Shown: piece by piece, positions 43,488 through 53,153 of the stretch | Numbering within the stretch: position 1 is the stretch's first letter | How the letters are laid out: each line of letters starts with the position of its first letter | NCBI GenBank assembly: GCA_900472625.1 | Contig: UCIT01000008.1 | Span: forward strand, 1-64,000 | Source: Hyphomicrobiales bacterium | GTDB taxonomy: Bacteria > Pseudomonadota > Alphaproteobacteria > Rhizobiales > Rhizobiaceae | Reading direction: 5' to 3' | Length of the DNA: 64,000 nucleotides | The notes under the pieces: generated by a model | The model's database searches: none | Told to the model about the DNA's origin: nothing | What the model saw: only the letters and a program-made list of their open reading frames with translations | Program-made: the position numbers and the translations under genes

Positions 43488-44426
43488 CTAGGCTAGCGCG
43501 CGCTTCATCATCTGGAAGAAGCCCGTGTTCGACGCCTTTTCGACAACGCGGGCGTTGACCTTGAATTCTGGCCAACGATTACCGAGAACCGGCGGATGAA
43601 CGGCCGAAAATCCCCTGGTGATCTCGCCGGCGGTCTCGATACGGACAACCGCATCGCGCGCGATCTCAATCAGATCGGAATTGAGCGCCATGGCGCAAGT
43701 CAGGGAGTCCGGATGCGTGCTGATCGGACGACCATAGCGCGCCTCCGCCGTTTGGCGGGGCGTGGCCGAAACCTTGCGGTAGAACTCCGAGAGCGGCGTT
43801 TTCATCGCGAAGATTTCGTCGAGTTGATCCGCCTCGAACAGGCTGGAGCGCATGGTGAGCGTCCAGGTCGAGAGCGTGATGTTGAAGCCCGCCTCGAAGA
43901 CGATCTTCGCCGCTTCCGGATCGATGAAGAAGTTATACTCGGCGCAGGGGGTGATGTTGCCGACCGAGTTGTCGGTGCCGCCCATGATCCAGAGATGGCG
44001 AACCGCCTTGGCGATGCGCGGCTCCTTCATGACCGCCAGGGCGATGTTGGTCAGCGGTGCCTGGGCGAGGATGTCGATCTCGCCGGGCTCGGCCATCACC
44101 TTTTCGATGATCGCATCGACGGCATGCATCGTCTCCGGCCGCTGGCGGGCGATCGGCAGATTGGCGCCACTCATCCCGTCATTGCCGTGCATGGTCGAGG
44201 CTTCCCACTGCTTGACCATCGGTCGCCTCGCGCCGCAGTAAACCGGGATTTTGCCGGAGAAACCGGCGGCCTCGATGGTCGCCAGCGCGTTTTCCACCTG
44301 CTGGTCGAAGGGTACGTTGCCGACGCAGACGGTCACCGCCTCCAGCGTCGATCCCGGCGTCTTCATGGCGAGCAACAGGGAATAGGTGTCGTCGCCTGCG
44401 GTATCCGTGTCGATAATCAGCCGCAT
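43488..44426 (-). CDS. Inosine/uridine-preferring nucleoside hydrolase family protein
   Basis: A 312-residue N-ribohydrolase of the IunH type. The Ca-binding aspartates are in MRLIIDTDTAGDDTYSLLLA (6, 8, 12/13). AVTVCVGNVPFDQQVENAL and HGNDGMSGANLP follow, then LAQAPLTNIALAVMKEP, LWIMGGTDNSVGNITPCAEY and FFIDPEAAKIVFEAG. These enzymes split nucleosides into base and ribose. The gene is the last of the leftward operon before a terminator and overlaps the bicupin gene by one base. In this setting it may act on a nucleoside-like or N-glycosidic substrate. Confidence 0.88.
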   Translation of the reverse strand: MRLIIDTDTAGDDTYSLLLAMKTPGSTLEAVTVCVGNVPFDQQVENALATIEAAGFSGKIPVYCGARRPMVKQWEASTMHGNDGMSGANLPIARQRPETMHAVDAIIEKVMAEPGEIDILAQAPLTNIALAVMKEPRIAKAVRHLWIMGGTDNSVGNITPCAEYNFFIDPEAAKIVFEAGFNITLSTWTLTMRSSLFEADQLDEIFAMKTPLSEFYRKVSATPRQTAEARYGRPISTHPDSLTCAMALNSDLIEIARDAVVRIETAGEITRGFSAVHPPVLGNRWPEFKVNARVVEKASNTGFFQMMKRALA

Positions 44427-45358
44427 CAGTAGAACTCGAATCCCATGGTACGGGCATGATAGTAGAGCCCGCCGTCCTGCACGATCAGAAATTCGGCGCG
44501 GGTGTTGCCGTCATTGTGGTGGCTGTGCTTGGCGGCGGCGGGCGTCACCAGCGTTGCCCAGGGCGACCAGTCGCATTTCTCTTCGGCAACCATGGAATAG
44601 GCGGGATCGCCGGCAACCACCAGCGTGATGGCGGCCGAGTTGTGCTTGTGCGGCGGCTGCGCGCTCTTCGGCTTCAGCGTGTTCAGCGAAAGCGTCATGG
44701 TCGGCGTGATGTTGCGGGCGGCTTCGGTCTTTTCGGCCGAGAAGATTAGCGCGTGACCGGATGTCGAGGCATTGGCGTTCGAGCTGTAGACCACATCGAG
44801 CTGATAGGTAATTTCATCGGCCGGATAGTGCACGAACTGCACCGCGGCTTCCTCACCGGTGACCGGCGCGGACGTATCGAACTTCAGCTGCGGATCGTTG
44901 CCGACAGCCCAGAAGATGCAATCGTCCTTGGCGCTGATCGCGGACGGGATGCCCCCCGGCAGAAGGAAGACATCGCCCTTGCCGAGCGTCGCCTTCTCGT
45001 CACCGACGACGAGGCTGGAGCTCCCCGTGATGACGTACCAGATCGACGCCGTGTTGACGAGCGTCGTATCCAGTGTTTCGCCGGCCTTGACCACAGCATA
45101 GCGCGCCAGCATCAGTGGCGTCGTCGCGGCAAAGGCGCACTCCATCCTGTCTGACTGGTCGCAGTTGATGAAACCGGTCTTTTCCATCTTCATCGCCTGG
45201 GCGGGCTCGTCCATGAAGATGTGCCCCGGCACCGGGGGAAGCTTTATGTTGAAGGCATTGCCGGAATTGAAATAGCGGCTGCGCGCCTCGGCCGCGTTGG
45301 CGGGCTCGCGCGGCAGTTGGACCGGCATTTCGGCCATGTCGTTGGCTGTGCTCATCAT
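44426..45358 (-). CDS. Bicupin-domain protein
   Basis: A 310-residue protein with two cupin barrels. The first (about residues 60-150) has ARYAVVKAGETLDTTLVNTA, SSLVVGDEKATLGKGDVFLL and few histidines. The second (about 200-300) carries PPHKHNSAAITLVVAGDPA and KHSHHNDGNTRAEFLIVQDG, with several histidines suited to metal binding. It resembles gentisate-dioxygenase-like or isomerase cupins but fits no named enzyme clearly. The start ATGATG overlaps the amidohydrolase stop. It is part of the catabolic operon. Confidence 0.82.
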   Translation of the reverse strand: MMSTANDMAEMPVQLPREPANAAEARSRYFNSGNAFNIKLPPVPGHIFMDEPAQAMKMEKTGFINCDQSDRMECAFAATTPLMLARYAVVKAGETLDTTLVNTASIWYVITGSSSLVVGDEKATLGKGDVFLLPGGIPSAISAKDDCIFWAVGNDPQLKFDTSAPVTGEEAAVQFVHYPADEITYQLDVVYSSNANASTSGHALIFSAEKTEAARNITPTMTLSLNTLKPKSAQPPHKHNSAAITLVVAGDPAYSMVAEEKCDWSPWATLVTPAAAKHSHHNDGNTRAEFLIVQDGGLYYHARTMGFEFY

Positions 45359-46608
45359 GCATCTCCTTGGTTGAACGAAACACCTGCTTGCTCAAGAAGC
45401 AGGTCGAGAAGAACGGTGGCGCCGGCGGTAACATGATCCGGCTCGGACCATTCGTCCGGATGGTGGCTGATGCCACCCCGGCAGGGAATGAAGATCATCG
45501 CCGACCGCGTCAACGGCGCCATCTGCCGCGCATCGTGTCCGGCGGCGGAAAGAACCTCAAGGCGCGACAGACCGTGCCGGTCAGCCGAATTGCGGATCGC
45601 CTGCCTGAGCCCTTCATCGAAGCCATTGGAGGGCGCATCGACGAGGCGGCGGATTTCAACTTGGCATGCACCGGCCTCCGCAAGCGCGATGTCCTCGAGG
45701 CGGGTGCCGCACGCGTCTAGCACGCTATTTGCGGGATGGCGCAAGTCGATGCGGAAAGTGACCCTGGCCGGGACGACCGACGGCGCGTTCGGCTCGACGA
45801 CGACACGGCCGATGGTGAACTTGATCAGTTCCTCGCCGGCCATCGCGTCATGCATCAGCGTCGCCATCCGCGCGAACGCTTGAACAGCATCCTGGCGACG
45901 GCTCATCGGCTCGGTACCGGCGTGGGCCTCGCGGCCTGTGATCGTGATGTCGTAGGTCTTCTTGCCCTGGATACCGGAGACAACACCGATGATGGCACCT
46001 TCTGTTTCCAGCACATCGGCCTGCTCAATATGTGGTTCGATGTAGGCGTGAATGGGAAAGCCGAGCGCGCGATGCGGCAGTTCGGGGAATGCGGCATGCA
46101 GCGCGCCAAGCGCCTCGCCGACGCTGACGCCATCGGCGTCACGTACCCTCCTCACGTCCTCCAGCGTACGCAGGCCGGCGAAGAGTTCGGAGCCCATCAT
46201 GCCGGGAGCGAAGCGGCTCCCCTCCTCGTTCATCCAGCCGACGACGGTGATCGAACGCTCCGGCGTCACGCCTGCTTCGGCAATCGCCGTCACGGCCTCG
46301 AGGGCAGCCAGCACGCCAAAAGCCCCATCAAAAAGACCGCCTGTCGGCTGGCTGTCGATGTGACTGCCGGTGACGACAGGCGCCAGTTGGGGACGCAGAC
46401 CCTTGAGCGTGAGAAACAGATTGCCCGCCGGATCGGTCGAAGGTTCAAGGCCGGCTTCATTGCCCCATGCGATGATCCGCCGCCAGGCTTGGATCTCTTC
46501 GCACGAGAGCGCCTGTCGGTTGATGCCGCCTCTAGGCAGCGCGCCGTCCTCGCCGAGCGCCATCAGGCGGGTCCAGAGCCGATCGGGAGAGATTGCCGGC
46601 CGCACCAT
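45355..46608 (-). CDS. M20 hydantoinase/carbamoylase-family amidohydrolase
   Basis: A 417-residue zinc amidohydrolase of the N-carbamoyl-L-amino acid hydrolase / allantoate amidohydrolase / beta-ureidopropionase-like group. Metal ligands are visible: GSHIDSQPTGGLFDGAFG (His and Asp), GWMNEEGSRFAPGMMGSE (Glu), IEPHIEQADVLE (His), and GHDARQMAPLTRSAMIFIPC followed by ISHHPDEW (final His). The dimerisation domain has GREAHAGTEPMSRRQDAV. These enzymes cut N-carbamoyl or ureido groups, as in pyrimidine or purine breakdown, which fits the neighbouring nucleoside hydrolase. Overlaps the bicupin gene by four bases. Confidence 0.9.
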   Translation of the reverse strand: MVRPAISPDRLWTRLMALGEDGALPRGGINRQALSCEEIQAWRRIIAWGNEAGLEPSTDPAGNLFLTLKGLRPQLAPVVTGSHIDSQPTGGLFDGAFGVLAALEAVTAIAEAGVTPERSITVVGWMNEEGSRFAPGMMGSELFAGLRTLEDVRRVRDADGVSVGEALGALHAAFPELPHRALGFPIHAYIEPHIEQADVLETEGAIIGVVSGIQGKKTYDITITGREAHAGTEPMSRRQDAVQAFARMATLMHDAMAGEELIKFTIGRVVVEPNAPSVVPARVTFRIDLRHPANSVLDACGTRLEDIALAEAGACQVEIRRLVDAPSNGFDEGLRQAIRNSADRHGLSRLEVLSAAGHDARQMAPLTRSAMIFIPCRGGISHHPDEWSEPDHVTAGATVLLDLLLEQAGVSFNQGDA

Positions 46609-46613
46609 GTCGC

Positions 46614-47492
46614 TTACTCCGTCCGCATGACCTGGCCGGGATCGGCGCGCGGATCGCGCACTGTCCAGGCGCCCTGCTCGACCTGGGCAATGAAATCGGA
46701 CACGAGAGCGTTGAACAGCGCCGGCTCTTCAAGGTTCAGCGTGTGGCCCGTCTTCGGGAAGATCGCCAGACCCGCGGCCGGCAGCATCTTCTTCAGATAG
46801 ATCGACGGCTGCAGGCAATGGTCGTCCTCATCGCCGGTCATGACCAGCGTCGGCACCATCATCGCCTTCAACTGCTCTTCGAGATCCCAGAAGGACGGGC
46901 GACGGCACTGGACGCCACGCATCGTGTTGGCGGCGCCGATGGCCGAGTGATGCGAGAGGCGCTCCGCAAAGGCTGCCCAACCGCGCGGATCCTTGTTCTG
47001 GAACTGAACGCGGCTCGCACCTAGCGAATAGATCTTCGAGAAGCCGGCAGGATCCTTCTCGAAATTGTCCGCGACCCTCAGCGAGGTATTGCGGAAATAA
47101 TCGGCCGTTTCCCGCTCCGTGCCGTAACCGGCGCCGGCGACCGTCAGCGACAGGGCCCGTTCCGGCGTGCGAAGGCCGAAATGCAGGGTGGCGAAACCGC
47201 CCATGGAAAGGCCGACGATATGCGCCTTCTCGATACCGAGCGCATCGAGGACCGCGACCGCATCGTCGGCGGCGTTGGCTTGTGAATACATCTCCATATC
47301 CGCGGGGATATCCGACGGCGCATAGCCGCGGGCTGCATAGGTGATGCAGCGGTGACGGCGGGCAAAGAAGCTCATCTGCGGTTCCCAGGCGTCGTAGTTT
47401 CCGCCGAACTCGTGGATGAACAGGATCGGCGTTCCGCTCTCTCCTGCCGTCTCGTAGTAAAGCTTCGTTCCATCCTTGGCGGTCGCGTACAT
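46614..47492 (-). CDS. Alpha/beta hydrolase
   Basis: A 292-residue soluble hydrolase with GTPILFIHEFGGNYDAW oxyanion region, nucleophile serine in IVGLSMGGFATLHFG near residue 98, aspartate in VMTGDEDDHCL and histidine in FPKTGHTLNLEEP. So the Ser-Asp-His triad is complete. The family covers esterases, lactonases and C-C bond hydrolases. Its place between the amidohydrolase and aminotransferase genes suggests a ring-opened or ester intermediate. A second related hydrolase lies at 54003. Confidence 0.88.
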   Translation of the reverse strand: MYATAKDGTKLYYETAGESGTPILFIHEFGGNYDAWEPQMSFFARRHRCITYAARGYAPSDIPADMEMYSQANAADDAVAVLDALGIEKAHIVGLSMGGFATLHFGLRTPERALSLTVAGAGYGTERETADYFRNTSLRVADNFEKDPAGFSKIYSLGASRVQFQNKDPRGWAAFAERLSHHSAIGAANTMRGVQCRRPSFWDLEEQLKAMMVPTLVMTGDEDDHCLQPSIYLKKMLPAAGLAIFPKTGHTLNLEEPALFNALVSDFIAQVEQGAWTVRDPRADPGQVMRTE

Positions 47493-47535
47493 GTGAAAGC
47501 CTCTTTGCCTCGTGTCGTCGATGGGTATGCCGGCC

Positions 47536-48672
47536 CTAGAAAAGGGCCGGTACGTCGTTGAGCGTGCGCGCCGTCTCGATGTAGCGCGGCAGACCTTCGC
47601 AGAAACGTTCGGCCCAGGCCGATGGTACCGAGGTCGAGACCTTGATGAAGCGATCGCCGAAGGCGGCCGTGTGGTAGCGTCCCTGGCGGATCATCACGCC
47701 TTCGCGGCGAGCCGCCTCGACGATGGCCTCGGGCGAAACGCCGGTGGAAATGGTCTCGAGGACCAGGAAGTTGCCGTGGGACACCGGGATCGGAACCGAA
47801 AGGCCGGCGGCCTTCGCGGCCTCGATGATCATCGCCTTATTGGCGCTATCGATGCGGCGCACGTCCTTCATCCATTCCGACTTGACCGACAGGCCGGCCA
47901 TTGCGGCGCGCTGCGCCACGACCGATGCGCCAAGCACCGAGGTGGAGGCCGCCGAGAACTCGTCGACCAGCTTCGGCTCGGCAACGAGCGCGCCGATGCG
48001 CATGCCGGCAAGACCCAGCCACTTGGAGAACGACAGCGAAACCACCGTGCCCTCGGGCGCGACCTGCAGCACCGGCGTGTGGCCGTCGGCGAAATCGCGA
48101 TAGGTGCAATCGTGGATCAGCAGCGCGCCGACCGAACGGGCGATCTCGGCAAAGGCTTCGATCTCCTCGCGGTCATAGCGGATGCCGAGCGGATTGTTCG
48201 GATCGACTATGTAGATGATCGCGCAGCGCTCATCGACGTTGGCGCGCAGCGCCTCCGGCGTCAGCTTGTAGTTGACCGAGGCATCGTAAATCGGGATCTG
48301 GACCACTTCGGCGCCTGCCTGTTCGGCGAACATGCACGGCCACTTCCATGTCGGATCGGTGGTGACGAGCGTGGTGCCCGGCTTCGCGCGCGCCTTGCAG
48401 ATCATGGCGAGCGCGTTGACGCCACCTTCGGTGACGAGCGCTTCGGCAGAGGTTCCGGCCACGCCCAGATCGGCGAGGATCGCGCTGCGCAGCGCCTCGA
48501 AGCCCATCGGCGGGGCATAGGCATTGAACTCGCCGGCTTCAACCGAGCGGATCATGGCTTCCGCGACCGCCGGATGGGCGGGCACGTGGTTGGTGTTCTG
48601 CCCCATCCATGCCAGATCAGGCGTGGAGAACAGATCGTCGAAATAACGGTTGCGGGTGCGAGCGTCGGCCAT
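47536..48672 (-). CDS. Class I/II PLP-dependent aminotransferase
   Basis: A 378-residue fold-type I aminotransferase. It shows the N-terminal NAYAPPMGFEALRSAILADL, VTEGGVNALAMICKA, the DPNNPLGIRYDREEIEAFAE aspartate/asparagine region, and the PLP lysine in VVSLSFSKWLGLAGMRIGAL at about residue 225. SHGNFLVLE and FIKVSTSVPSAW are at the C-terminus. It transfers an amino group from a substrate or intermediate to a keto acid. It sits three bases after the SDR gene in the catabolic operon. The substrate is unknown. Confidence 0.9.
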   Translation of the reverse strand: MADARTRNRYFDDLFSTPDLAWMGQNTNHVPAHPAVAEAMIRSVEAGEFNAYAPPMGFEALRSAILADLGVAGTSAEALVTEGGVNALAMICKARAKPGTTLVTTDPTWKWPCMFAEQAGAEVVQIPIYDASVNYKLTPEALRANVDERCAIIYIVDPNNPLGIRYDREEIEAFAEIARSVGALLIHDCTYRDFADGHTPVLQVAPEGTVVSLSFSKWLGLAGMRIGALVAEPKLVDEFSAASTSVLGASVVAQRAAMAGLSVKSEWMKDVRRIDSANKAMIIEAAKAAGLSVPIPVSHGNFLVLETISTGVSPEAIVEAARREGVMIRQGRYHTAAFGDRFIKVSTSVPSAWAERFCEGLPRYIETARTLNDVPALF

Positions 48673-48675
48673 GGG

Positions 48676-49470
48676 TCAGATCACCGAGCCGCGCGCGGCG
48701 ATACCGCCGTCGATGGTGACGACCGTGCCGCTGATATATGCGGCCTTGGGCGACGCCAGGAAGACGCAGAGATCAGCAACTTCCTCGGCGGTTGCCGGAC
48801 GCTTGCCCGGATACTTGTCATAGAGTTCTTCCCAGCGGCTCTCGTCGCCCAGCATGTCGATGGCCTTGCGCTTCATGATCTTGAACATGCGCGGGGTGTC
48901 GACCGGGCCGGGGTTGACGCCGACGACGCGGATGCCTTCATCCATGCTGCGGCCGCCGAGCGCCTTGGTGAAGCTCATCAAAGCGGCATTGCCGGTGGAG
49001 CCGGCGAAATAGGCGGCATCCCAGTTCTCGCCGGAATTGCCGATGACGTTGATGATGACGCCACCCTTGCCCTCACCTTGGCCCTTGCGGCGCTTCCAGA
49101 ACTCGCGCGCCAGCGTGATGTAGCCGAAAACCTTGAGATCGAAGCCGCGACGGATCGATTCGTCCGTGACGTCCTCGATAGAACCGGCCGGAATGTCGCC
49201 GGCGTTGTTCATGAGGATATCGTAGTCGCCGCAGGCCTTGTCGAGCGCAACCATGGCCTCGGTCGTGCCAAGATCGGCTTCGTGTACGGTCACATTGACC
49301 GGGTACTGCGTAAGTTCCTTCTTCAGCGCCTCCATCGCCGCGCCGTTGCGGGCAGCGAGGTGAAGGTGACATCCTTCCGCGGCCAGCACCTTCGCGATGG
49401 CATGGCCGATGCCCTGCGACGCGCCGGTGATCAGCGCCGTCTTTCCAGCAAGATTAAGTTCCACCTGCAT
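48676..49470 (-). CDS. Divergent SDR oxidoreductase lacking the YxxxK lysine
   Basis: A 264-residue SDR, first gene of the leftward operon. TGASQGIGHAIAKVLA is a standard cofactor site and LMNNAGDIPAGSIEDV the NNAG motif. The active-site region is odd: NVIGNSGENWDAAYFAGSTG followed by NAALMSFTKALGG. Tyr is present but the residue four positions later is serine, not lysine. This suggests a subgroup with changed proton relay, not a pseudogene, because the rest is well preserved (VNPGPVDTPRM, VADLCVFLASPKAAYISGTV, DGG). Start ATG 49470 has GGAG upstream. Confidence 0.85.
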   Translation of the reverse strand: MQVELNLAGKTALITGASQGIGHAIAKVLAAEGCHLHLAARNGAAMEALKKELTQYPVNVTVHEADLGTTEAMVALDKACGDYDILMNNAGDIPAGSIEDVTDESIRRGFDLKVFGYITLAREFWKRRKGQGEGKGGVIINVIGNSGENWDAAYFAGSTGNAALMSFTKALGGRSMDEGIRVVGVNPGPVDTPRMFKIMKRKAIDMLGDESRWEELYDKYPGKRPATAEEVADLCVFLASPKAAYISGTVVTIDGGIAARGSVI

Positions 49471-49763
49471 CTCCTATTTGAATACATATTTCGCCTTCTT
49501 GCATACGCGGATTTATCGTCGTGTCTATAGCGTTTTAATGGTGATATTGGAAATTTTTCCCACGCAATGGTATTTTGATGAACTATTTTGCACAATATGC
49601 AAATTAAAGGGGCACGGAGCGCATTTCATTAGCAGCTTTGCGATTATTTTTCAAAAGTCATTTTATGTATACGAATAGCTATTGCTAGAATACCGAAAAG
49701 GCATAATGTCGCATTATAGCCCTCGGGCATGGATGACCTCTGAAACAGACGGCTGGAATTCTC
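49471..49763. promoter_or_regulatory. Divergent promoter region of the catabolic island
   Basis: This AT-rich gap separates the leftward SDR operon from the rightward sugar-type importer. It holds TGAATACATATT at 49479-49490 and TTGCATACGC at 49499-49508 close to the SDR start. Farther right is GTATAC within ATGTATACGAAT at 49665-49676, close to the form of GntR/FCD operators. The first motif recurs exactly before the second importer (58061-58072), and the second is found before the ATPase gene (43141-43150, other strand). Confidence 0.6.
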
Positions 49764-50846
49764 ATGGCAGATGTGTCCCTCAAAAATGTGGGGAAGACTT
49801 ACGAAAACGCTTCCACGAATACGATCGAGAACCTGAACCTGGACATTCGCAGCGGTGAGTTCGTGGTGCTTGTCGGCCCGTCGGGCTGCGGCAAGTCGAC
49901 GACACTGCGGATGCTGGCGGGCCTTGAGGAACTAACAGACGGCGAAATCTGGATCGGCGATCGGCGCGTCGATGAGTTAGAGCCGCGCGATCGCAACATC
50001 GCCATGGTCTTTCAGAACTACGCGCTCTATCCGCATATGACGGTCGCGCAGAATATGAGCTTCGGCTTGAAGCTGTCGGGCATGGAGAAGGCCGAAATCC
50101 GCCGCCGCGTCGAGGAGGCAGCAAAGGTCCTGGATATCTCCGCCCTGCTGGAGCGCCGGCCCAAGCAGCTCTCGGGCGGCCAGCGCCAGCGTGTGGCCAT
50201 GGGGCGCGCGATGGTGCGCGATCCCGCCGTCTTCCTGTTCGACGAGCCGCTCTCCAACCTCGATGCGAAGCTGCGCGGGCAGATGCGCGCGGAAATCCGC
50301 CGGCTGCACAAGCGCCTGAAGGCGACCACTGTCTATGTGACCCACGACCAGGTCGAGGCGATGACGCTTGCCGATCGCGTGGTGGTGCTGAACAAAGGCC
50401 TGATCGAGCAACAGGGTACGCCGCAGGAACTTTACGAGCGTCCGGCAACCCGCTTCGTCGCGGGCTTCATCGGCAGCCCGACGATGAATTTCCTGCCGGC
50501 CGACGTCGTTATGCACGGCGAAACGCCGACGTTGACGTTCGCAGGTGCGACGGTGGCTGCTCCCGCCGACAAGGTCGAGGCATTGAAGGCCTTCGCCGGT
50601 CGTCGCATCGAAATCGGCCTGCGTCCGGAGCATTTCCTAGCCGACGGTACAACTGAAATCTCGGTGCCTGTGGACATGGCCGAACTGCTCGGCCCGACGA
50701 CACTCGTCCATTTCACGCTCGAGGGCGTCTCATGCTCCGCAATGCTGCCGCCGGAGCACGCCGCGGCCGAGGGGCGCACGCAGTCGCTCCGCATTGCCCG
50801 TGATCGCATGTCCCTCTTCGATCCCGATACCGGCCGCGCCATCTGA
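49764..50846 (+). CDS. MalK/UgpC-type ABC importer ATPase
   Basis: A 360-residue ATPase of the carbohydrate importer class. Walker [18 protein letters not shown]-loop [18 protein letters not shown], signature [18 protein letters not shown], Walker [12 protein letters not shown] and switch [14 protein letters not shown] are intact. After residue 235 the TOBE regulatory domain follows ([20 protein letters not shown], then [11 protein letters not shown]). It is the first gene of a rightward operon with a binding protein and two permeases. The substrate type is inferred from class only. Confidence 0.93.
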   Translation: MADVSLKNVGKTYENASTNTIENLNLDIRSGEFVVLVGPSGCGKSTTLRMLAGLEELTDGEIWIGDRRVDELEPRDRNIAMVFQNYALYPHMTVAQNMSFGLKLSGMEKAEIRRRVEEAAKVLDISALLERRPKQLSGGQRQRVAMGRAMVRDPAVFLFDEPLSNLDAKLRGQMRAEIRRLHKRLKATTVYVTHDQVEAMTLADRVVVLNKGLIEQQGTPQELYERPATRFVAGFIGSPTMNFLPADVVMHGETPTLTFAGATVAAPADKVEALKAFAGRRIEIGLRPEHFLADGTTEISVPVDMAELLGPTTLVHFTLEGVSCSAMLPPEHAAAEGRTQSLRIARDRMSLFDPDTGRAI

Positions 50847-50893
50847 CGCGACCGCCGCCTGTACGACGACATAAGAAACAAGGAGAACAGCTG

Positions 50894-52198
50894 ATGAATG
50901 CACGCATACTCTTTCTCGCCGGCCTGCTTGGCGCCACCGCGCTCGGCAGCACTGGCGCATTCGCCCAGGACAGCGCCGCCTGTACCGGCGAGGCCGTGAC
51001 GCTGCGCATCCTGCGCACGCCGGGAAATTACCCCTATCCGGCACCGATGGAGGCCTGGCAGAAGGAAAACCCCTGCGTCAAGTTCGAGATCAACGAAGTT
51101 CCGTTCGCCCAGCTTGCCGACACGATCTCCGTTCAGGCCGCCAGCTCCAACCCACCTGACGTGCTGGTCTACGATGGCCCGAACACGCAATCCTATGCCG
51201 CTTCTGGCATCCTGCTGCCCTTGACCAAGTACCTGCCGAAGGGCTGGGACGAGGACATCCTTGCCGCGACCAAGGCAGAGCACAGCTTTGAGGGCGAGGT
51301 CTATTCGCCGGGGATCGAGCAGACCACGGTCGCCATGTACTACAACAAGAAGCTCGTCGAAGCCGCCGGCATCAAGCCGCCGCAGACGCTCGACAAGGCC
51401 TGGACCTGGCCGGAAGCATTGGCTGCTTTCAAGGCCTGCCAGCAGGGCCCGGCCGGCGCGCCGAGCGTCTGGGGCCTCGGCCCGACCCGCTTCGGCAACG
51501 GCCAGCCCGGCCTCGTTTATCAGGACCTGATCTACCAGCGCTCCGCCGGCGACCCTAAGGCCGCCCCCGAAAGCTCCGCCTACAAGACCTTCTGGGCACT
51601 GTCCAAGGACGGCAAGTCGGTCGAAGGGTATCTGAACACGCCGGAAGCCATCGAGGCGCTGAAATTCTACCAGTCGCTCTTCAACTCCGAAGGTGTTGCG
51701 CCCAAGGTCGGCATTCCGAACGCCTTCTTCGATGGCAAGGCCTGTTTCTACATCGATACGCCGGCCGCCGGCAGCGCGCTCATCAAGGATCCGAAGATCG
51801 AATGGGGCATCACCCCGATCCCGTACTTCAAGACGCCGATCGTGCACACCGGCTCGACCACAATCGGCGTCACGGCGCGCTCCAAGCATGCCGAGATCGC
51901 GGCCAAGTTCGTGGTCGACATGTCCACGGGTGAATACGCCTACATGAACGTCAGCCAGCGTGGCAACCTGCCGACGCTGAAGAGCCTGTTCCCACGCTTC
52001 GAGACCTACAACGCCTATCCGATGAAGGTCTTCGTCGACCAGTTGCAGGAATGGGGCCAGCCGCGTCCTCCGGGCCCGAAGTTCGCCCAGTACGACAAGC
52101 TCGTCACCGATGCTCTGCGTGCCGTGGCCTTCGGCGGCGATCCGGCCGACCTGATGGCGGACGCCGAGAAGAAGGTACAGCGGGTCCTCGATCGCTAA
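50894..52198 (+). CDS. Extracellular solute-binding protein (family 1)
   Basis: A 434-residue exported binding protein starting at ATG 50894 (AAGGAGAAC upstream) with signal MNARILFLAGLLGATALGST and cleavage near AFAQDS. The mature part has VTLRILRTPGNYPYPAPMEA, SNPPDVLVYDGPN, GIEQTTVAMYYNKKLVEAAG and EYAYMNVSQRGNLPTLKSLF, as in family 1 carbohydrate-binding proteins. It works with the permeases at 52214 and 53154. The ligand may be a sugar or a glycoside rather than a simple sugar, given the island's other enzymes. Confidence 0.9.
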   Translation: MNARILFLAGLLGATALGSTGAFAQDSAACTGEAVTLRILRTPGNYPYPAPMEAWQKENPCVKFEINEVPFAQLADTISVQAASSNPPDVLVYDGPNTQSYAASGILLPLTKYLPKGWDEDILAATKAEHSFEGEVYSPGIEQTTVAMYYNKKLVEAAGIKPPQTLDKAWTWPEALAAFKACQQGPAGAPSVWGLGPTRFGNGQPGLVYQDLIYQRSAGDPKAAPESSAYKTFWALSKDGKSVEGYLNTPEAIEALKFYQSLFNSEGVAPKVGIPNAFFDGKACFYIDTPAAGSALIKDPKIEWGITPIPYFKTPIVHTGSTTIGVTARSKHAEIAAKFVVDMSTGEYAYMNVSQRGNLPTLKSLFPRFETYNAYPMKVFVDQLQEWGQPRPPGPKFAQYDKLVTDALRAVAFGGDPADLMADAEKKVQRVLDR

Positions 52199-52213
52199 GC
52201 ATTGGACGCAAGA

Positions 52214-53143
52214 ATGTCGGTCTCAAATACCCTATCCACGGCTTCGGCCAAACCAAGAACGCGAAAGCCCGCTACCAGGCGGCAAAAGCGGGATTGGCTG
52301 TTTGCGGCCGGCTTCCTTGCGCCGTTCATGATCCTGTTGCTGGTCTTCCAGTACGTGCCCTTGCTCGTCATGGCCCGCAACAGCGTCTATGACTACTCCC
52401 TGCTCAACCCGGCCGCCGCCAAGTTCGTCGGGTTGCGCAACTTCACCGACATGATCGATTATGACGATGCCGCCGTATCCTTCGGCGTCACCTTCCTCTT
52501 CGCGCTCGGCGTCGTCGTCTTCGTCATCCCGATCGCCTTCTCGCTGGCGCTGTTCCTCAATTCGAAACTGCCAGCGCGCGGTCTTGTCCGCACCATGATC
52601 ATGCTGCCGGTCGTGACCTCCTCCGTCGTCGTCGCCACCATGTGGTCCTTCCTGCTCGATCCCTCGAACGGCCTGATCAACGGCGTGCTGAACATCGTCG
52701 GCATCGGCAACCAGCCCTTCCTGACGTCGACGAGCCAGGCGCTTCCGGCCCTGATCGCCATGACGCTCTGGCAGCAGGTCGGCTTCGGCGCCATCCTCTT
52801 CCTCGCCGGCCTGCAAGGCCTGCCGGCGGAACTGACGGAGGCCGCCCGTATCGATGGTGCCACCCGCCGCCAGGTTCTCTGGAACGTGACGATCCCGCTC
52901 CTCTCCCGCACGACACTTTTCGTCGTCGTGATCATGACGGTGTTTTCGCTGCAGGCCTTCGCGCCGGCCTTCCTGATGACCCAGGGCGGACCGCAGGACA
53001 GCACCAACCTGATCGTCTACCACATCTACAACAGCGCTTTCATCATGCAGCAGGCCGGCTATGCCTCGGCGCTGTCGGTGGCGCTGCTGCTGGTGGTGCT
53101 TGCCATCTCCATGGCACAGATGGCCCTGCTGCGCTCTCGCTGA
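52214..53143 (+). CDS. MalF/UgpA-type ABC permease
   Basis: A permease of about 309 residues. The frame opens at TTG 52202; I choose ATG 52214 (MSVSNTLSTASAKPRTRKPA). Six hydrophobic segments are visible. The EAA loop reads LTEAARIDGATRRQVLWNVT near residue 215, as in UgpA/MalF proteins. LTSTSQALPALIAMTLWQQV lies before it. The gene is 15 bases from the binding-protein gene and 10 bases from the next permease gene, so it is part of the operon. Confidence 0.9.
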   Translation: MSVSNTLSTASAKPRTRKPATRRQKRDWLFAAGFLAPFMILLLVFQYVPLLVMARNSVYDYSLLNPAAAKFVGLRNFTDMIDYDDAAVSFGVTFLFALGVVVFVIPIAFSLALFLNSKLPARGLVRTMIMLPVVTSSVVVATMWSFLLDPSNGLINGVLNIVGIGNQPFLTSTSQALPALIAMTLWQQVGFGAILFLAGLQGLPAELTEAARIDGATRRQVLWNVTIPLLSRTTLFVVVIMTVFSLQAFAPAFLMTQGGPQDSTNLIVYHIYNSAFIMQQAGYASALSVALLLVVLAISMAQMALLRSR

Positions 53144-53153
53144 AATTACTGAC

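Noticed and set aside
47512..49530. A 672-codon plus-strand open frame
   Set aside because: It lies antisense to the aminotransferase and SDR genes, which have full family motifs. The long frame is a by-product of GC-rich codon use.
50432..51889. A 485-codon minus-strand frame
   Set aside because: It is antisense to the MalK-type ATPase and binding-protein genes, which are well supported.
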